Assembly (NCBI RefSeq): GCF_000001735.4
Contig: NC_003074.8
Span: 8,494,101 to 8,558,100 of the forward strand
Length of the DNA: 64,000 nucleotides
Direction: 5' to 3'
Source: Arabidopsis thaliana
Taxonomy: Eukaryota; Streptophyta; Magnoliopsida; Brassicales; Brassicaceae
In this document: one piece after another, positions 1-10,700 of the stretch
How the letters are laid out: the number at the start of each line of letters is the position of its first letter
Numbering within the stretch: the stretch's first letter is position 1
The notes under the pieces: generated by a model
What the model was told of the DNA's origin: nothing
What the model saw: only the letters and a program-made list of their open reading frames with translations
Databases searched by the model: none
Program-made: the position numbers and the translations under genes

Positions 1-396
1 TGATCAAATTCCATTTTTATATACTTCTATTTTTCTGATCAAATTCTATTTTCATCAAGTCCACAAAAACTTTTATGTAGTCATTTCATTTTTTTTCTTT
101 TTGATCCATCTAAAACATGCTCTAATATTGTCTTCACAAAAATTTAGAAATCGGCACTCAAACAAAAACAACAGCAATCTTGTATTACCTCTTGAATCAT
201 TCAACAACTCTATCAGACATAATAACTACATCTTCAATTGGGTGGTGAGACAACGACGTAGTTGATACAATCTAGTAATCCTTTTCCTAAAAATATTTGA
301 ATATGCTAAAAGTCTTGGTCTAGTAAAAAACATTTAAACATAAAGTAAATAAAGATAATTTGTATATCTAGCTCTAGTCCTTGTGCAAAGATTAAT

Positions 397-654
397 ACTT
401 CCTCTGTTTCAATTTATCTGTAGTTTAAGAAAAATATTTTACAAAACTAGTGTTGTTTTCAATTTTTTATACAAAAATTTAAATGTATTTATAATAATAG
501 TTTTTAACCAATTATATTTTACATCATATTTTTATTGGTTGAATTAGTTTTAGTTAATTATGTTTATATAGAAGAGCTAAAAATTAAATGAGTTTGTGAT
601 TTTTATATATGTGTGGAAAACCTTTAAGTACAAATAAAATTGAAAGAAAGGGAG
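397..654. mobile_element. Stowaway-like MITE
   Basis: A 258-bp AT-rich element with imperfect terminal inverted repeats: the left end reads CTTCCTCTGTTTCAATTTA and the right end, read inward on the other strand, reads CTCCCTTTCTTTCAATTTTA. The dinucleotide TA flanks both ends (395-396 and 655-656), as expected for Tc1/mariner-type Stowaway elements. Nothing in it looks coding, so it would have depended on a transposase elsewhere. Terminus, TA duplication and size all agree; the exact subfamily is not assigned. Confidence 0.75.
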
Positions 655-1030
655 TAATATACTTTCATTTAGTGAAGATTTTTTGAACCAATTTAAATCG
701 TAACTTAAACATTTTTAAAAAATTGAATCTGAAATCCGGAGATGATTTTTATTTGTTATACTTAAGAAAATATAGTGTATTATTTTCTAATCATGTTAAT
801 AATTAAAACATAGTATATTTGATAGTTTGCCGAAATATGTAATATTTTAACAACTATAAAGTTATATTTTGAGTTACAAGTTCAAGAACAAAAAAGAAAG
901 TTTAATAAACCTCTTTGACAAACACTTCAGAAAAATCACACTGAAAATACCAAATTAGATTATTTATATTATTAAAAATCATAAACCTAAAAGAATTATA
1001 ACGAAAAAGGGGGAATATGAATATATGACC

Positions 1031-1092
1031 AATGCTCGTAGCTATCTTTTTTTTTTTTTTTTTTTTTTTGGACAAAATGCTCGTAGCTATCT
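1031..1092 (-). mobile_element. Poly(A)-tail retro-insertion with 17-bp target duplication
   Basis: The 17-mer AATGCTCGTAGCTATCT occurs at 1031-1047 and again at 1076-1092. Between the copies is a T run followed by GGACAA, about 28 bp. Read on the minus strand this is TTGTCC followed by a poly(A) tail. A target duplication flanking almost nothing but a poly(A) tail is the footprint of LINE-type target-primed reverse transcription that ended almost at once, or of an extremely 5'-truncated retrocopy. A simple tandem duplication with T-run expansion is the alternative. Confidence 0.6.
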
Positions 1093-1961
1093 AGAATCTA
1101 AAAATTGTAGAATTTTAGGCCTTCGATTTTGGTATGTCTTCGTCTCTTTTGATTGTGCTTTTGCTTTTTAAAGCCCATTCTGTTTTAGGAGTATCAATTC
1201 TTAGCTTTTCCAAACGTACAAGAAGAATATAAAAGGTCAACATCAACTTTTTGCAAAGAGAACCTAAGTTCAATACCAAAGTTCAGGTTCTGAGCACATA
1301 AATACAAAAAGAAGAAAAACTTAATTTCTAAAAACAATTTTATTTCAATAAGTGAAAAAATTTACACGTCACATTGTCGTATTTCGCATTTTGTGGGTTG
1401 ATGAAGTTGGAGTCTTGGAGACACTGTTCCATCCCCTTATGCTGCATGCGTGTAACCCGTGGGCATCTAATTCTCATCATAATTTTACTAACAAATACAT
1501 GCATGTCGCAATCCTAAGTATTCTAAATCTAATGTAGTCAAAAAAAAAAATTAAGTTCAACAATTTCTTACCAAAACAGCCTCGTTTGAAACTGAAACTG
1601 AAATTGGCATGATCTTGTCAGTACACAGTATTTCCTTTATCTTATTTTTTGATATAAAAATGTCAACTGAAATGGCAAGAGATTATAAATATTACATAGC
1701 CCGTAGGCCCAGTTTTAATGGAAGCCCATTTAAACATAATTTTGATCTCTTAGACTCTGTTTTGTGTTTATTCTGAAACACGCTAAAAAAACAAAACCGA
1801 AGAAGAAACTGAGGATCTGCAAGAAATCACTATTTCGACCAGTTTCATTTGATCCTTTTACCTATTCCTTTGCTATATTTGAACCAAACTTGGAACTTAA
1901 ATGAACATATTTGGCCAAAACCAATTTGATGATTTTTGATACCGGACTTTTATGTAATCAA

Positions 1962-2628
1962 TGGCGGATCTAACAAAATTAAATTTTCATAATAAATTAT
2001 TTCATAATTTTTTACCTTTCATATTTTATATTTTAAAATCCTTAAAAACATCTAATTTTTGAAAGTACTATATCTATAGGATTCTAAATATACTAAATTA
2101 CATATAATATATATTGAAAATATTTAATGTATTAATTAAATAATGCATATATCATTTGAATTGTTACATATATAAAAATATCACAAATATAAAATCTAAA
2201 AATTAAATAAACTACAAAGAGACATAATATTATTTACTAATTTACTAGTTAAAATTTTGAAAAAAACTAATTTAAATGTAGGTATTATTTTTTCAAGTAG
2301 AAATTTGTAAAGAATTAGTCTGAAATAAGAAAGAACATTAGGACAAAGGAGCATAGTTTTATTTAAGAAAGTAATAAAAAGAAATAAAGAAAATGTAGTC
2401 AATTAAGCATAAGGAAGAATAAAAATGTAAGAAGACAACAAAAAAGAACAAAAAAAAAAGAGATGTGAGCAACCTGCAGAGAAGGGAATCGAACTCAACA
2501 CCCAAAACTTGCTTGAGTGACTTATTGCCAAATGAGATGAAGCAATGAACATTGATGATCAATTAGAAATATCTTAAAACTAGCCTGGGTCAACGTGCCC
2601 CACCGTCACACACTGTAGATCCACCCCT
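1962..2628. mobile_element. Candidate non-autonomous TIR element
   Basis: GGCGGATCTA at 1963-1972 faces GGTGGATCTA on the other strand (2616-2625), giving a near-perfect 10-bp inverted repeat about 660 bp apart. The flanks look alike (TATGTAATCAAT on the left, TATGTGTATCAT on the right), which could be a decayed target duplication. The interior is very AT-rich. At about 2484-2497 it contains a tRNA B-box-like stretch (minus strand GAGTTCGATTCCC). The right end abuts the 3' end of the F-box-associated pseudogene. The superfamily is not determined. Confidence 0.4.
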
Positions 2629-2629
2629 A

Positions 2630-3120
2630 TGTGTATCATGCTGTCCAATTACGGTTACCATGTCCCTGTTTAAATTACAACACACTGCTAGTTTCTTCTC
2701 CTCATGGAACAAAGAACTCATGCAAACTAGAAGAGAACGATTGCGAACTTTAAAATCCTCTGTCAAAGATTTTTTCCACAACAAGGCAACTTCAATATCA
2801 ATTTCATTGGTCGTCATCCACATGTTCATTTTTAATGTACGAAAGTTCTGATATAACACTGAGAATTGTTCATCTCTAACAACTGATAGAACATTCTTAC
2901 CAAGATTAAAAATTGGCGGAAGGGAAGGAAGATAAAAACGTTTGAATCTCTCCCCTGTAAAATCAAAACTGAGTAAAAATTCTGTTTCCGATGAAGCAAG
3001 CCAGTACATATTTCCCTTCAAAGATACACCCGTTTTTGCGTCTACGCTGCCGTCGAAAACCATGTTATCGAGAACCCTCCATGTTGATGTACGAATCAAA
3101 CATGTACGAACATCATACGC
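2630..3120 (-). pseudogene. Truncated F-box-associated (FBA) domain gene
   Basis: The minus-strand reading frame resembles the second half of the plant FBA type 1 domain. In order it has WRVLDN, GVSLKGNMYWLAS, LLSFDFTGERF, a VVRDEQFSVLYQ block, MNMWMTTNEI, LLWKKSL, and near the end HEEKKLAVCC followed by VTVIGQ. Intact family members are usually 350-420 residues with an N-terminal F-box that docks on SKP1 of an SCF ubiquitin ligase. No F-box and no first half of the domain are visible upstream, so the piece cannot act as a substrate adaptor. The frame then runs out into the neighbouring candidate transposon end, giving a non-homologous tail. It is best read as a relic of a fast-evolving family that has another broken locus at 32.3-34.2 kb. 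Confidence 0.7.
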
Positions 3121-3840
3121 ACTAACATTTTTTTCGTGAATTTAGTATTTGATTTTCAATACTTGTATTTATTTGTCAAGTATTTAAGGTCTTAATGATT
3201 TCTATTTTTATATCAACTAATTTACATCACATGTGTAAACTTCATTATTCAATAATAACTCTTTTAAGGTCTAATTATATCAACTAACTAATTCATGAAA
3301 TCAAAGTGATATACGAACGATTTGTATCACAAGTCTAATCATTCTATTTTCCATGAAAATTAAATACAACTGGAATATTTATTCAACGCCGTTTAATAGT
3401 CACGAATGCCTTCTGCTGGGTCCTAGTTTTTCCACACACCAGCGTCATCTCTTTAGAGAACTTTGTCATGAATCATATTATTTTTTTGTTTATCTATTTA
3501 AGCAATTCAAATATAACGTGAATGATATACTCATATATAAACAAATTGGGTAAAACGGTAATACTTATATATTTTTAACTTGCCAATAAACATTAGCCTT
3601 TTTGTTAGATTTACTCTACGTTTACGTAGTATATTCAAACTACATAACTGGAGCAACTAACATTTATAAATATAAAGAAAGTGTACTATATAAACAAACC
3701 TCATTAAAACACATATTCACACATACGTTTCCTCTAAGGGCTCTAAGAAAAACATTCGGAATCAATCTCCATTGATTTTTCTTGGACTTTTTACAAAGTG
3801 TGTTAACGAGTCGTTTAGCTTGATCACTATTCTTGTTTGA
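3121..3840. other. Intergenic, no gene seen
   Basis: AT-rich sequence between the FBA relic and the first DVL gene. Short open frames here show no recognisable domain or codon bias. The right part (about 3700-3840) would hold the 3' untranslated region of the minus-strand DVL gene. Confidence 0.6.
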
Positions 3841-3978
3841 TCAATAGTCATCCCACCGTAACAAGAAAATCAAACACCTCCAGATGATATAAGCACGCGT
3901 TCTCTGCTCCTTACACCAATCCCAACACCTGAGTGTCGATTTACGATAGGACCCAACTCGTCTCTCCGACATCTTCAT
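3841..3978 (-). CDS. RTFL13: DVL/ROTUNDIFOLIA-like small polypeptide
   Basis: A 45-residue minus-strand frame, ATG at 3976-3978 and TGA at 3841-3843. The N-terminal half is basic and Ser/Arg-rich (MKMSERRVGSYRKS). The C-terminal half, CKEQRTRAYIIWRCLIFLLR, is the family-defining RTF/DVL domain. Its usual form is a K-E-Q-R basic stretch, then R-x-Y-I-I-x-R-C and a short hydrophobic helix ending in W-D/H. Overproduced DVL peptides in Arabidopsis are known to alter cell proliferation along organ axes and to associate with the plasma membrane. The second in-frame ATG (3970-3972) could also be used. A TATA-like box lies about 70 bp upstream. There is no intron. The symbol is from memory of gene order (At3g23635); the family call is much firmer than the number. 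Confidence 0.85.
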   Translation of the reverse strand: MKMSERRVGSYRKSTLRCWDWCKEQRTRAYIIWRCLIFLLRWDDY

Positions 3979-5626
3979 CTTCTTTCACTACCTCTGTGTT
4001 GTTGTGAGTACTTTTGGAGTAGTGAGAAATACAGAGAGGTGTGGAATATATAGAGAGGCTAAAGTTGTAATTAATTTTACTTAGATTGAGAGAGAGGTGA
4101 CATGAACAAGAAGAGTGGAATCCCACTCTACAGAAGATGACAACACAAAGCTGAGTTTACTTGTTTTGCCTCTCTTGTCTTTTTCCTTCACTCGTTTTAG
4201 CTTCAACCTATCACTATCACTTATCACATTTTCTATAAAAGAAAGAAGAAAAACAAACTAATGCTAGGGAAATTGTACAGTTACGTGTTTGTACATATAT
4301 ATCATTCCTATTCGTAGTGCTTAAATATAGAGCATGTTACTACATGAATATTTTTGTACAATTTTGCCCGATTTGACAATTCTAAGATGGAGACCTTTTC
4401 TGAAAATATTTTCTTTTTCGACCCCAACAAAACAGAAAAGTAGATATGATTAGTTTTGTGACTATAAACATTTTTGACTTCAGGATTAAAGTTTGAGTGG
4501 GTGGATCGATGCTCATACACACAATCTCTTTGTAACTCAAATTCTAATACTAGAAAGTATAAAATTAGAGTTTATTTCACAAGAAATTTTACCGTATCTT
4601 TCAATAGATTTTAGGGTTCTTTATTTTAACAGGGCAGTCAGGTATATAGGCTTTTTTTTTTTTTGTGATGTTGAATATAGAATTCCAGCTAAATCATTTT
4701 ACGTTGGATTTGGTCAACATATTAGCAGTACAAAAAATTTTGATCTGACCAGAGTCGCAAGATATTTTAGATAATAATTGAAGTTCGAGACTAAACCGAG
4801 TTGGACTGTCCCAATTAACACCCCTAGATAATGAACACATCTCAACTAATTGTCGGGTCTTTGGATCATGCGTTTGTTTAATCACTTTCACAAGTAAAGA
4901 TGTGTAGGACATAGAAAGAACTTAAACTAAACAGTTGTGTATCTGTTCCTTCTACTTCATTTGGTTGATGTTTCATAATGCGACGCATAAACTAATATAA
5001 TAATATATGGATATGTAATCCTCATGCAGCTGTTACGCATTGGTGCCGGTAGTGGTCGGGCTATTGAGTACCATTATTTTTTAATATTATGACAGTTTTA
5101 GCATTTGAGTTGTACTAATAGTCTTATATAGGTTTAAAAAAAAAAAGAGTATATTGTTTTTCTAATCTTTGATAATATTTACTTATACACAATAAAGTTA
5201 ATGCCTTGTAATCCAATAATTGTAGTCATTCAATAAAGTTATAAGTGCATCCGTATACTCTATCAATCAATCACAAGTCACACACGTACGTGTCACGTTT
5301 AAAAGTGTCAAACCCAAATTATAGATACACAAAATACTACATACATAATAATAAATTTCGTAGACTTTTAGGGCAAGTTTAGACTTTAGCGGGTAATAGA
5401 CTATGAGATCTTAAGGATATTATGTCGTTGAAATTTGCAAAGAAATAATAACACATTTGTATAATTCAAGTTTAAGAGATTTTTACAAGGCCAACTCCAA
5501 TGATTACACAGTACACTATTCTCCAATCTTTAAAAAATGGCGAAGATTGGTAAAAAAAACTGAGTAAACAAAAAAAGTAAGATCAAAACTAACAAGATTA
5601 AAAAACGATTAAAAAAAGATTAAGAG
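3979..5626. other. Intergenic between the two DVL genes
   Basis: Apart from the promoter of the first DVL gene I see no gene. Open frames of 60-93 codons around 4300-4900 have no recognisable motif and overlap each other on both strands. The base composition is uniformly AT-rich. Confidence 0.5.
4046..4056 (-). promoter_or_regulatory. TATA-like box of the RTFL13-type gene
   Basis: On the minus strand the sequence reads CTCTATATATTCC, about 70 bp upstream of the ATG at 3978. This spacing would give a transcription start near 4020 and a short 5' leader of about 40 nt. Position and composition fit a plant TATA box; there is no independent support. Confidence 0.4.
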
Positions 5627-5788
5627 TTATGAGTAATCATCGGAAGAAAGAAGCATAGTGATGCAAATTCTGATGATATGAAGCTTTGCTCTTTGTTGCC
5701 TCACTGTCCTCTTCATCTTCTCCAACCTCTCTTTCATCTTTTCCATCAACTGACTCATCAATTTTCCAGATATGTTGGATACCAACAT
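5627..5788 (-). CDS. DVL20: DVL/ROTUNDIFOLIA-like small polypeptide
   Basis: A 53-residue minus-strand frame, ATG at 5786-5788 and TAA at 5627-5629. The first third ([20 protein letters not shown]) runs into a charged Lys/Glu/Arg helix. The C-terminus [20 protein letters not shown] matches the DVL domain (R-A-x-x-x-I-I-R-x-C-x-x-M-L). It departs from the usual form by having Ile where most members have Arg or Val before the core Cys, and Ser-Ser-Asp-Asp in place of the usual Cys-Trp-His/Asp. A second in-frame ATG at 5756-5758 would give 43 residues. A TATATAAAGG box lies only about 30 bp above the first ATG, which favours the inner start. A longer overlapping minus frame (5637-5903) is a shadow of this gene. 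It sits 1.65 kb from the other DVL gene in the same orientation, suggesting an old tandem pair. The number is recalled from gene order (At3g23637). Confidence 0.8.
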
Positions 5789-6175
5789 GGCAACACATCA
5801 TTATACACACGCATACCTTTATATACATGCAAACACTTACACGTACGAACAAAGGAAGAAGCGACAATCCCACACCTATACACTTGAGTTCAACCTCCAA
5901 CACTACATATACAAAGTGTCCACCATGAAACTCTGTCGGAATCCTACGTGATAAAGATACTTATGTGTGTGCTTATGGGTTATATATGATTTACACCATA
6001 CAGTTTTGTGTTTGTGGGTGGATGTACAATTATACATAGAAAAAGCTAGCTAGGTAGTTACTAATCTTATTTATATATATAAAAGATGACGAAATGTTTT
6101 GCAATCTTTGACATCATCACTTCTTTAAATGATATATCAATAAATAATCATACTGTATATTCTTTTATTTTTCTT

Positions 6176-6290
6176 GTTAATAAGGAAGTTCTAGGTCTTG
6201 ATCCCACTTTTTTTTTTTGTTAATAAGAAAGTTCTAGGTCTTGATCCCACTTTTTTTTTTTTTTGTTAATGAGAAAGTTCTAGGTGTATT
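6176..6290. repeat. Tandem repeat, about 2.5 copies, period 43-46 bp
   Basis: The unit starts GTTAATAAGAAAGTTCTAGG, continues with TCTTGATCCCAC and ends in a T run. Copies begin at 6176, 6219 and 6265, and the third is partial. The T run differs in length between copies, which points to slippage or unequal exchange at an old retroposon tail. Confidence 0.75.
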
Positions 6291-6430
6291 TTATCCCAAA
6301 ATCTCATTCGATTTGGGACCAACTTTTGCTAATATCATTAGAGCGAAACCATTACTTTCAAGTGAGACTCGAACTTGGGACAACTTTCCTCCTAAGGCAG
6401 TTCTTGAATCCAAGTTAACTATCCCTATTT
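6250..6430 (-). mobile_element. Possible SINE-like retroposon
   Basis: Read on the minus strand, a segment of about 165 bp ends in an A run (complement of 6251-6264). About 100 bp inside it carries CCAAGTTCGAGTCTCACTTG, which resembles a tRNA-type B box (GGTTCGANTCC). An A box is not clear and no target duplication was found, so the call is tentative. The end of the segment is part of the tandem repeat just to the left. Confidence 0.3.
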
Positions 6431-7710
6431 ATTTTATTTAATAATAAATGTGGGATATGAAAATAATATGGATTGGCGCATGGATGGAGAGGGTCCACTT
6501 GTAGGTTGGAGAGTGAAGCAAGTTCACGTGCTGATCATCGTCATGCAACTCTTTGAATATTTGCATAAATACACGTTCTTAAACTCATCCTCCATGTTCT
6601 CTCACTCTACTTTTGTCCTCCTCCACTAACTTGTCATTTCTTAACTTTTTCAATTTTGGTTTGATTATCTCAATTAATTAACATTATCTATTGTAAATGT
6701 CTTATCATCTTTTTTTCTTCATGTAATGCTATATAATCAGTATTGTCTACAATCTACGTTACACCTTCCATTTTTGTATGCTATTCACGTTAATTTGTAA
6801 ACTGAATTAGTATATCGATTGAGATACATATAGGTAAAATATGGCCAAGGAAAATAAGAAATCATTTAACCAAAAATAATACAATTATACGAATAATAAA
6901 TTAAATAAATCATAACAATGATAACAAAGAGACAAAAAACAAAAACTAAATAGTGATAGCAAAGGACAACTACCTTTTCTGTTTATGACTTATCTTCAAC
7001 AATTAGCTTCAATATTGGTTTTATTAGCCCTACAAGCTGTCCGTTTCATATCAAACATATAATCTTCTTGTCTTCCAAAATCTGCTTTTAAACAGCACTG
7101 CCTCTCTAATTAATTAATCTAGCTTCACCACAAATTTCTTTTAGTTCTGGTAAAGTTTTCATCAATATAATTATTCTATGTATATCACATAATTTATATT
7201 TGATTAATTAAAAGCATGTATTTGCGTTTAAATTGGGGATATTGTAATGGACTACAAGTATGTGCTAATTTTTAACATTAAAACCTAAGAAAAAAGAAGA
7301 TATACTAATTGATATGTATGAGATCATATAATAATATATGATGGGTCGTATCTTGAGACCAACTAGTAAATCAGGACCATTTTAGAATTAGAATTATCTT
7401 GCTCCGCCATTATATGCGAATAATCACAGTCGAACCATATGCATTATATCCTCAGCTAAAATTTAGTACTAAAAGGTTCATGATTTGCGAAGCTTTGTTC
7501 ACTTGGAGAGCTGGAGTATATTATCATAATTCTCTTTAACTTAGCTTATTGGTGTTTATTACAGTCGCATTATCTCTAACCACATATGATAATAGAGAAC
7601 AACATAACTTCTAGTAGTAATTAAGCACTTTTTATCAAATTAAAAGTTAACACTACAAATAAAATAAACCATTGAAAATAAAATAGAGCTAAAGTGTCAA
7701 CAGTTAATCA

Positions 7711-10700
7711 ATGGAGAGATCATTTGTGACACAAGCAGCAGTATCATCGTCGTCATCACTCACTAGCAAAGCTCGAGCTTCTTCCTTCTTCTTCAATGGT
7801 CGCTCTCTTCCTTCTCTGAACCCGATCTCTCCGTTTCTGTTCCTCCCCACAAGTAGATCCTTCGCTCTCGTCGTCAAGAGCACTCTCGGGTTGGTTCCTG
7901 ATCCATTTACAAATTTCATATTAATTTGATTCTTAGTTTGACTCTGTGTCAACGATTTATGTAACTTAATTGTCTAATTTTAGTCCACTACAGAGGAAAT
8001 GAGTGGAAAAAAATCCAAGCTTTTCCAATTTAATTGCTTATTCTCTTCTCTGGTTTTGCTATTTTGTTCAGGTTTAGGTGTGAATGTTTATAGTTCAACC
8101 TTGCTTTGATTGTTTGATTGATAACTTGTGTTATAGCATTTTAACATTAGGTGGAGACTAATTGCTTCTTTATGGGTCTTACTTGTTTGGAAAATTGTCA
8201 TACTAGTACAACCACCTTGCATGCAGAAGGAATGGAGACAAATCTTTACTTAGGATGACTTTAAGTGGGGATAGCTCGGAAACTGTAGAGATGACTTCAA
8301 CTGATATGATTTTCGAGCCGATTTTGGAGCATGGAGTTTTCCGGTTTGATTGTTCTGTTGACCATAGGAAGGCTGCTTTTCCTAGTGTTTCATTTAAGAA
8401 CAGCAAAGACCGGGAAGTTCCTATTGTGAGTCACATTGTTCCAGCATATATTCCTACTTGTGGTTGTCTTCAGGACCAACAAGTTGTCACCTTTGAGGTT
8501 AGTGTTTCAATTTTGACATGATCTAGAAAGATACTAGTAGTTCTCTTAATGTAAACTTGTGATTGCAGTTTTCTCCTGGTACATCGTTTTATGGGACGGG
8601 AGAAGTTAGTGGTCAGTTGGAGAGAACAGGCAAACGGGTGGGTTCATTCACTTAACAACCATCATCATTTCGTTACCCTGATTAATTTGGTGGGTATAAT
8701 GTTCAGGTTTTTACTTGGAACACTGATGCATGGGGATATGGTTCTGGAACCACTTCGTTATACCAGTCACATCCTTGGGTACTAGTTGTCCTTCCAACTG
8801 GAGAAACACTAGGGGTTCTTGCTGATACAACACGAAAGTGTGAGGTATATGAGTATCCTAGCTGGTGCAATCCCTCTTTTGTGGACCCACGTTGCAGTGC
8901 AATCTATCTTGTCCATTGTATTAACATCTTTTACTTGTCTAGATTGATCTACGGAAAGAGGGAATCATAAGAATTATCTCCCCAGCATCATATCCAATAA
9001 TCACATTTGGTCCATTCTCCTCGCCTACTGCTGTCTTGGAGTCCCTCTCGCACGCCATTGGTATTTTCTTAATATTGCTTTCTCTATTTATAGCTTGAAT
9101 GTTTCTTTGTAGAAAGGATCTCTGTTTATGCAATTTGTATGTTGACTATTGTTTGCTCTCTCTATTGTTTCTCCTTCGTAAATATTGTTCTGTTTTGAAT
9201 AATTTATACTTTCTACTTATCAGGAACTGTGTTTATGCCTCCGAAGTGGGCCTTAGGCTACCACCAATGCCGTTGGAGTTATATGTCTGACAAGCGAGTA
9301 GCCGAGGTCAGTGTTTTTGTTCATATTTTGGCTTTGGTTGTTGAGTAAAGCTAATGAGGGGAATGTCACTTTATATTCAGTATTTAAACTTTTGAGCTTC
9401 CCTGTCATGCTTTTCATCATTGTGCTGATGATTGCAGATCGCTCAAACATTTCGCGACAAGAAAATTCCTTCTGACGTGATATGGATGGATATTGACTAC
9501 ATGGATGGTTTCCGTTGTTTCACATTCGACAAGGCATGTTTTTTCTTAAAGATCATTCCAAGTGGATTTTATTAACAGTGCTTACCATGGTTTGCATAGA
9601 CGCCTTAGAAGTTTTGTATTGACATTATAAGACATTTTTTTGAATACTTTGTTTAGGAGCGTTTTCCGGATCCAAGTGCTTTGGCCAAAGATCTCCATAG
9701 TAATGGTTTCAAAGCTATCTGGATGCTTGACCCTGGAATAAAGCAGGAGGAAGGTTATTATGTCTACGATAGTGGGAGTAAAAATGATGTTTGGATTAGC
9801 CGAGCAGATGGGAAGCCATTTACTGGTATTTGACTTCCATATCACGATTTTTGTGTTATCTTATCATGTTAATTTGATATTTCTAAATAAATTGCTGAAT
9901 TTTATGTTTGGTTTCAATAGGTGAAGTATGGCCTGGGCCTTGCGTTTTCCCTGACTATACAAATTCCAAAGCACGCTCTTGGTGGGCTAATTTGGTTAAG
10001 GAATTTGTTTCAAATGGTGTTGATGGTATATGGAATGATATGAATGAGCCAGCTGTTTTCAAAGTAATTTTTTATATATTCTGCATTCACTCTTTTTTAT
10101 TTTCTTGGCAGAATCTTTATCCAAATTTCATATGGTCATATTTGTCAATGTCCAGGTCGTGACAAAGACGATGCCTGAGAACAATATTCACCATGGAGAT
10201 GATGAGCTTGGAGGTGTTCAAAACCACTCACACTACCACAATGTAACTTTCTTGTTCTACTCTAATCTCAAATTTTATCTACCACAATATCTGATGTTAT
10301 GTTATCCTTGTTTTTTCCGATTATCATCGTTCAAGAGTTGTCTTGTATATGTATATATAGATGTCGAGTGATAGACAGATATCGCTATTACTTGTCTTCG
10401 TATGTTTCTCTGTTATTGCTCTTACAAATTTCTCTAGCAGCTTCCTAAAAGTTTCGTATGAATTTCTATACTGAGGACATTTGCAGTTCATCGGGAGTGA
10501 AAAGTAGTACCTTGGAGGTACGATGTCAGGCACTTCAAGATAACTTAGTCAAGATTTCCTGTTGTGTAGGTCTATGGGATGCTGATGGCAAGATCAACTT
10601 ACGAAGGGATGGAGCTAGCTGATAAGAATAAGCGACCTTTTGTATTGACAAGGGCTGGATTCATAGGTAGCCAGAGATATGCTGCGACTTGGACAGGAGA

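Noticed and set aside
2484-2500. tRNA gene suggested by a B-box-like GTTCGATTCCC
   Set aside because: No acceptor stem, A box or cloverleaf can be formed around it; more likely part of a mobile element.
4493-4774. 93-codon plus-strand frame as a gene
   Set aside because: No domain, low-complexity composition, overlapping frames on the other strand, and AT-rich flanks without gene signals.
5637-5903. 88-codon minus-strand frame as a separate gene
   Set aside because: It overlaps the DVL gene in another frame; the DVL frame carries a family motif and this one does not.
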